DNA of 64,000 bases from NCBI RefSeq assembly GCF_900302445.1, contig NZ_ONZF01000001.1, positions 310,001-374,000 of the forward strand, written 5' to 3'. Source of the DNA: Palleronia abyssalis (GTDB taxonomy: Bacteria; Pseudomonadota; Alphaproteobacteria; Rhodobacterales; Rhodobacteraceae). The position numbers and the translations under genes are program-made. The notes under the pieces are model-generated. The model worked only from the letters and a program-made list of their open reading frames with translations. It had not been told where the DNA came from and did no database searches. Positions within the stretch are counted from its first letter, which is position 1. Each line of letters begins with the position of its first letter. Shown here piece by piece: positions 61,930 through 64,000 of the stretch.

Positions 61930-62871
61930 ATGAGCGGACAGGTCAGTCACGAGACTGCGCGCGATACGGTTCCGACGCAGGGCATTGTCAGCCAGAACCC
62001 CGAAGAACTGATGCACGGCACGGGCTGGCGCGTGCCTTGGGCCGTGGCCCGCGAAGCCGGTCTTCGGCTTTGGAGCGACGACGCCTTCGGGCTGGCGGGA
62101 AACGTGGCGTTCCGCGCTCTTCTCGCGCTGTTTCCGTTCCTGATCTTCACCAGTTCGCTGACCGCTTTCATCGGCAACCGGTCCATGGCCGACGATCTGA
62201 TCCATTTCCTGATCGCCATCGTCCCGTCTGCGCTGGTCGAACCTATCGTGGCCGAGGTCGAACAGGTGATGACCGTGCAGCGCGGCGGCGTGCTAAGCGT
62301 CGGTATCCTGCTGACGATATGGTTCGCCGTCGGTGGTGTTGACGGGGTGCGCGTGGGGCTGAACCGCGCATACGGCGTCCGCGAGACACGTTCGGCCGTC
62401 GTCCTTTATACCGTGATGACCGTGACGGTGGTGGTTTCGGGGCTGGTGCTGGTTCTCGTGGGGTATCTTCTGGTGCTCGCCCCCCGGGCGGGGTCGTGGC
62501 TTCATATGCTGATGCCGGGGTTCGACCCGTCCTCCGTTTCGGTCGGCCTGATCAGGTATCCCGCGGCGGCCGTGATCCTTCTGATCTCACTTTTTGCGGC
62601 GCATATATTCTTGCCCGCACGGCGCACGCGCTTTTCCAGCCTCTGGCCAGGCATCGTCTTTACCGTGCTGGCCTGGGCCATCCTGACGGCCGCGTTCTCG
62701 TTCTACCTGACCAGCTATGCGGCTTACGCAAGCTACTACGCCGGGCTGGCCGGTATCATCGCGGCGCTTTACTTCATGTATCTGGCCGCCCTGATCCTCA
62801 TCTTCGGTGGTGAGTTGAACCGCGCCATCCGGATCCGACGGCTTGCGCGCGCCATGCGGAAGAAGGAATGA
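61930..62871 (+). CDS. YihY/RbnB-type (UPF0761) inner-membrane protein
   Basis: A 313-residue protein with six hydrophobic segments and the family core AGNVAFRALLALFPFLIFTSSL, then GGVDGVRVGLNRAYGVRETRS, and the C-terminal YASYYAGLAGIIAALYFMYLAALILIFGGELN. Family members are often misnamed RNase BN; their function is unknown. It is divergent from tctC. The basic end RIRRLARAMRKKE is cytoplasmic. Confidence 0.88.
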   Translation: MSGQVSHETARDTVPTQGIVSQNPEELMHGTGWRVPWAVAREAGLRLWSDDAFGLAGNVAFRALLALFPFLIFTSSLTAFIGNRSMADDLIHFLIAIVPSALVEPIVAEVEQVMTVQRGGVLSVGILLTIWFAVGGVDGVRVGLNRAYGVRETRSAVVLYTVMTVTVVVSGLVLVLVGYLLVLAPRAGSWLHMLMPGFDPSSVSVGLIRYPAAAVILLISLFAAHIFLPARRTRFSSLWPGIVFTVLAWAILTAAFSFYLTSYAAYASYYAGLAGIIAALYFMYLAALILIFGGELNRAIRIRRLARAMRKKE

Positions 62872-63281
62872 GGCGGGCCACGTGCGACAATCGCCGCCTT
62901 GCCGTCAAGCGCCACTCTGGGTAAAGCGCACGCGGGAAAATGCAACCGGGTCCACGACCGCACCGCGGGCCCCGCCGGAACTTCGGCGGTCGCGCAGGAT
63001 CGGGCGCGACCTGTGTGACGAGGCGGGGTCGACATGTTCGGATTTGGCGGAACCGCAGAACCGCGCTTTTCCTGGCCCGAGGGCCGGTCCTTCCAAAATG
63101 TCCCACCGGCGGTATTCGGATCGGTCGATCGGTCCCGGATTTTGCCCGTGTTTTCCCGGGGCTGTTCTTGCGGAGATTCCGCAATCGCATCAAACTCCTC
63201 ACTACGGGTGGCAAATTGCCGGGCCGATGGGTCCGCCGCGAACAGCGCCGCTGAACGACACGAACCGGAAGAATGAACACA
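62872..63281. other. Intergenic stretch before the CheB/CheR fusion
   Basis: About 400 bases holding the promoter region of the last gene. Frames on both strands look like shadows. No terminator or operator was clear to me. Confidence 0.4.
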
Positions 63282-64000
63282 ATGACTGATCTGCCGACCG
63301 TCGTGGCCATCGGAGCATCCGCCGGGGGATTGGAGGCACTGCAGGACTTCGTGAAAGCGATCCCGAACGACAGCGGCCTTGCCTATGTCGTGATCCAGCA
63401 CCTGTCACCCGACCAACCCTCGTTGATGGACAAACTGCTGAGCGCGCATACGCCGGTTCCGGTGAGCCGCATCGAGGACGGCGCCCCGATCGCACCCGAC
63501 CATATCTACATCATCCCGCCAGGCCCATTCGCCGAGATCGAGGACGGGCATTTCAAGCTGATAGAACACCCCCGCGAAGAGGGGGTGCGCACCCCCATCG
63601 ACAGGTTCTTCAGTTCACTGGCCGAGACGCTGGAGCGGCGGGCCTTCGCCATCGTCCTGTCGGGCACCGGATCGGATGGCACCACGGGCATCCGTGCGAT
63701 CAAGTCGAACGGCGGCATCGCACTGGTCCAGGAAAGCGGCAGCGCCAAGTTTCCCGGGATGCCGGACAGCGCGGCGTCCACCGGTCTCGTCGATTTCTCG
63801 CTACGGCCCCAGGACATGCCGCGCCGCATCTTGGAGATCGTGCGCCACCGCGAGCAGATCGAGGACGACGGGGGCCGCGAGGATCTGCTGGAAGGGGTGG
63901 AAGGCAGGCTGAACGAGATTCTCGACCTGCTCGACACGGAAAACGGCGCAGCCTTTTCGGGCTACAAGCCGGGTACGCTGATCCGTCGTGTGGCCCGCCG
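63282..64000 (+). CDS. CheB/CheR-type chemotaxis fusion protein, N-terminal part (cut by window edge)
   Basis: The first 239 residues of what is usually a CheB-CheR-PAS(-kinase) fusion. The CheB methylesterase domain has the Ser active site in VAIGASAGGLEALQDF, the His region VIQHLSPDQPS and LSGTGSDGTTGI with the catalytic Asp. The start of the CheR part follows (FSGYKPGTLIRRVARR). ATG 63282 is preferred because GGAAG lies about 10 bases before it. ATG 63273 would have no spacing. The rest, including any kinase domain, is outside the window. Confidence 0.87.
   Translation, partial: MTDLPTVVAIGASAGGLEALQDFVKAIPNDSGLAYVVIQHLSPDQPSLMDKLLSAHTPVPVSRIEDGAPIAPDHIYIIPPGPFAEIEDGHFKLIEHPREEGVRTPIDRFFSSLAETLERRAFAIVLSGTGSDGTTGIRAIKSNGGIALVQESGSAKFPGMPDSAASTGLVDFSLRPQDMPRRILEIVRHREQIEDDGGREDLLEGVEGRLNEILDLLDTENGAAFSGYKPGTLIRRVAR

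Noticed and set aside
1-64000. CRISPR arrays
   Set aside because: I saw no regularly spaced direct repeats and no cas genes.
1-64000. tRNA or rRNA genes
   Set aside because: No cloverleaf with a GTTCRANTC arm and no rRNA-like stretch was seen by eye; a dedicated scan would be needed to exclude a tRNA fully.

Overview
The window looks like alphaproteobacterial DNA, most likely Rhodobacterales (Paracoccaceae/Roseobacter group). It has high GC, tightly overlapping ATGA junctions, two SqrR/BigR-type ArsR repressors, TctABC and ExbB-ExbD-ExbD-TonB gene sets, and a DUF6481-like gene near a cold-shock gene. Large parts read as an accessory island: copper handling and sulfur handling fill the first two thirds, broken by a decayed integrase, an IS91-type element and several pseudogenes.

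Region 1 (1-18650) is a copper island. It holds the start of a copper P-type ATPase (minus) and CopZ (plus). A minus-strand operon follows: L,D-transpeptidase, cytochrome c, small secreted protein, Met-rich cytochrome c', diheme cytochrome c, multicopper oxidase, cytochrome c and DsbA. On the plus strand lie a DUF2933-like protein, a ScsC-like DsbA and ScsB/DsbD. A second minus operon is ccmF-ccmG-ccmH-ccmI, then a second L,D-transpeptidase and a channel-like protein. The rest is a secreted beta-propeller protein, a TVP38-type membrane protein, an interrupted membrane gene and a DUF411/CopG-like protein. Seven promoters share a CueR/MerR layout (TTGAC/GC, then a TTCC-GGAA dyad in a 19-base spacer), so most of this region is probably one copper regulon. 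The regulator itself is not in the window.

Region 2 (18900-26723) is a tight operon encoding a complete complex I-like membrane arm (NuoA, H, J, K, L, M and N-like). One unusual protein seems to join NuoB-like and NuoD-like segments without the cysteines for cluster N2. No NADH-binding or Fe-S input module is present.

Region 3 (26754-29389) is a sulfur operon: SqrR-like repressor, two YeeE/YedE halves, a persulfide-dioxygenase-like metallo-hydrolase and a rhodanese. A diverged copy of repressor, YeeE halves and hydrolase sits at 40603-42823, followed by a SulP transporter.

Region 4 (29487-36600) is a second copper block: two multicopper oxidases, a Met-rich EF-hand protein, a TolC-family protein, two near-duplicate cupredoxins and a CusF-like protein, closed by a strong terminator. 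After it come a decayed integrase, cspA, a DUF6481-like gene and about 1 kb of unexplained sequence.

Region 5 (45263-46904) is a radical SAM/SPASM maturase followed by a 162-residue protein with a Cys/Trp-rich C-terminus. This is the best candidate for an undescribed peptide-modification system.

Region 6 (47488-54480) is debris and cargo: a GMC oxidoreductase pseudogene, an IS91-type transposase fused out of frame to its tyrosine recombinase, a chemoreceptor and a thermonuclease pseudogene. Region 7 (55103-64000) carries a TonB/ExbD/ExbD/ExbB operon with a putative SqrR-type operator, TctABC, a YihY-type membrane protein and the start of a CheB/CheR fusion.
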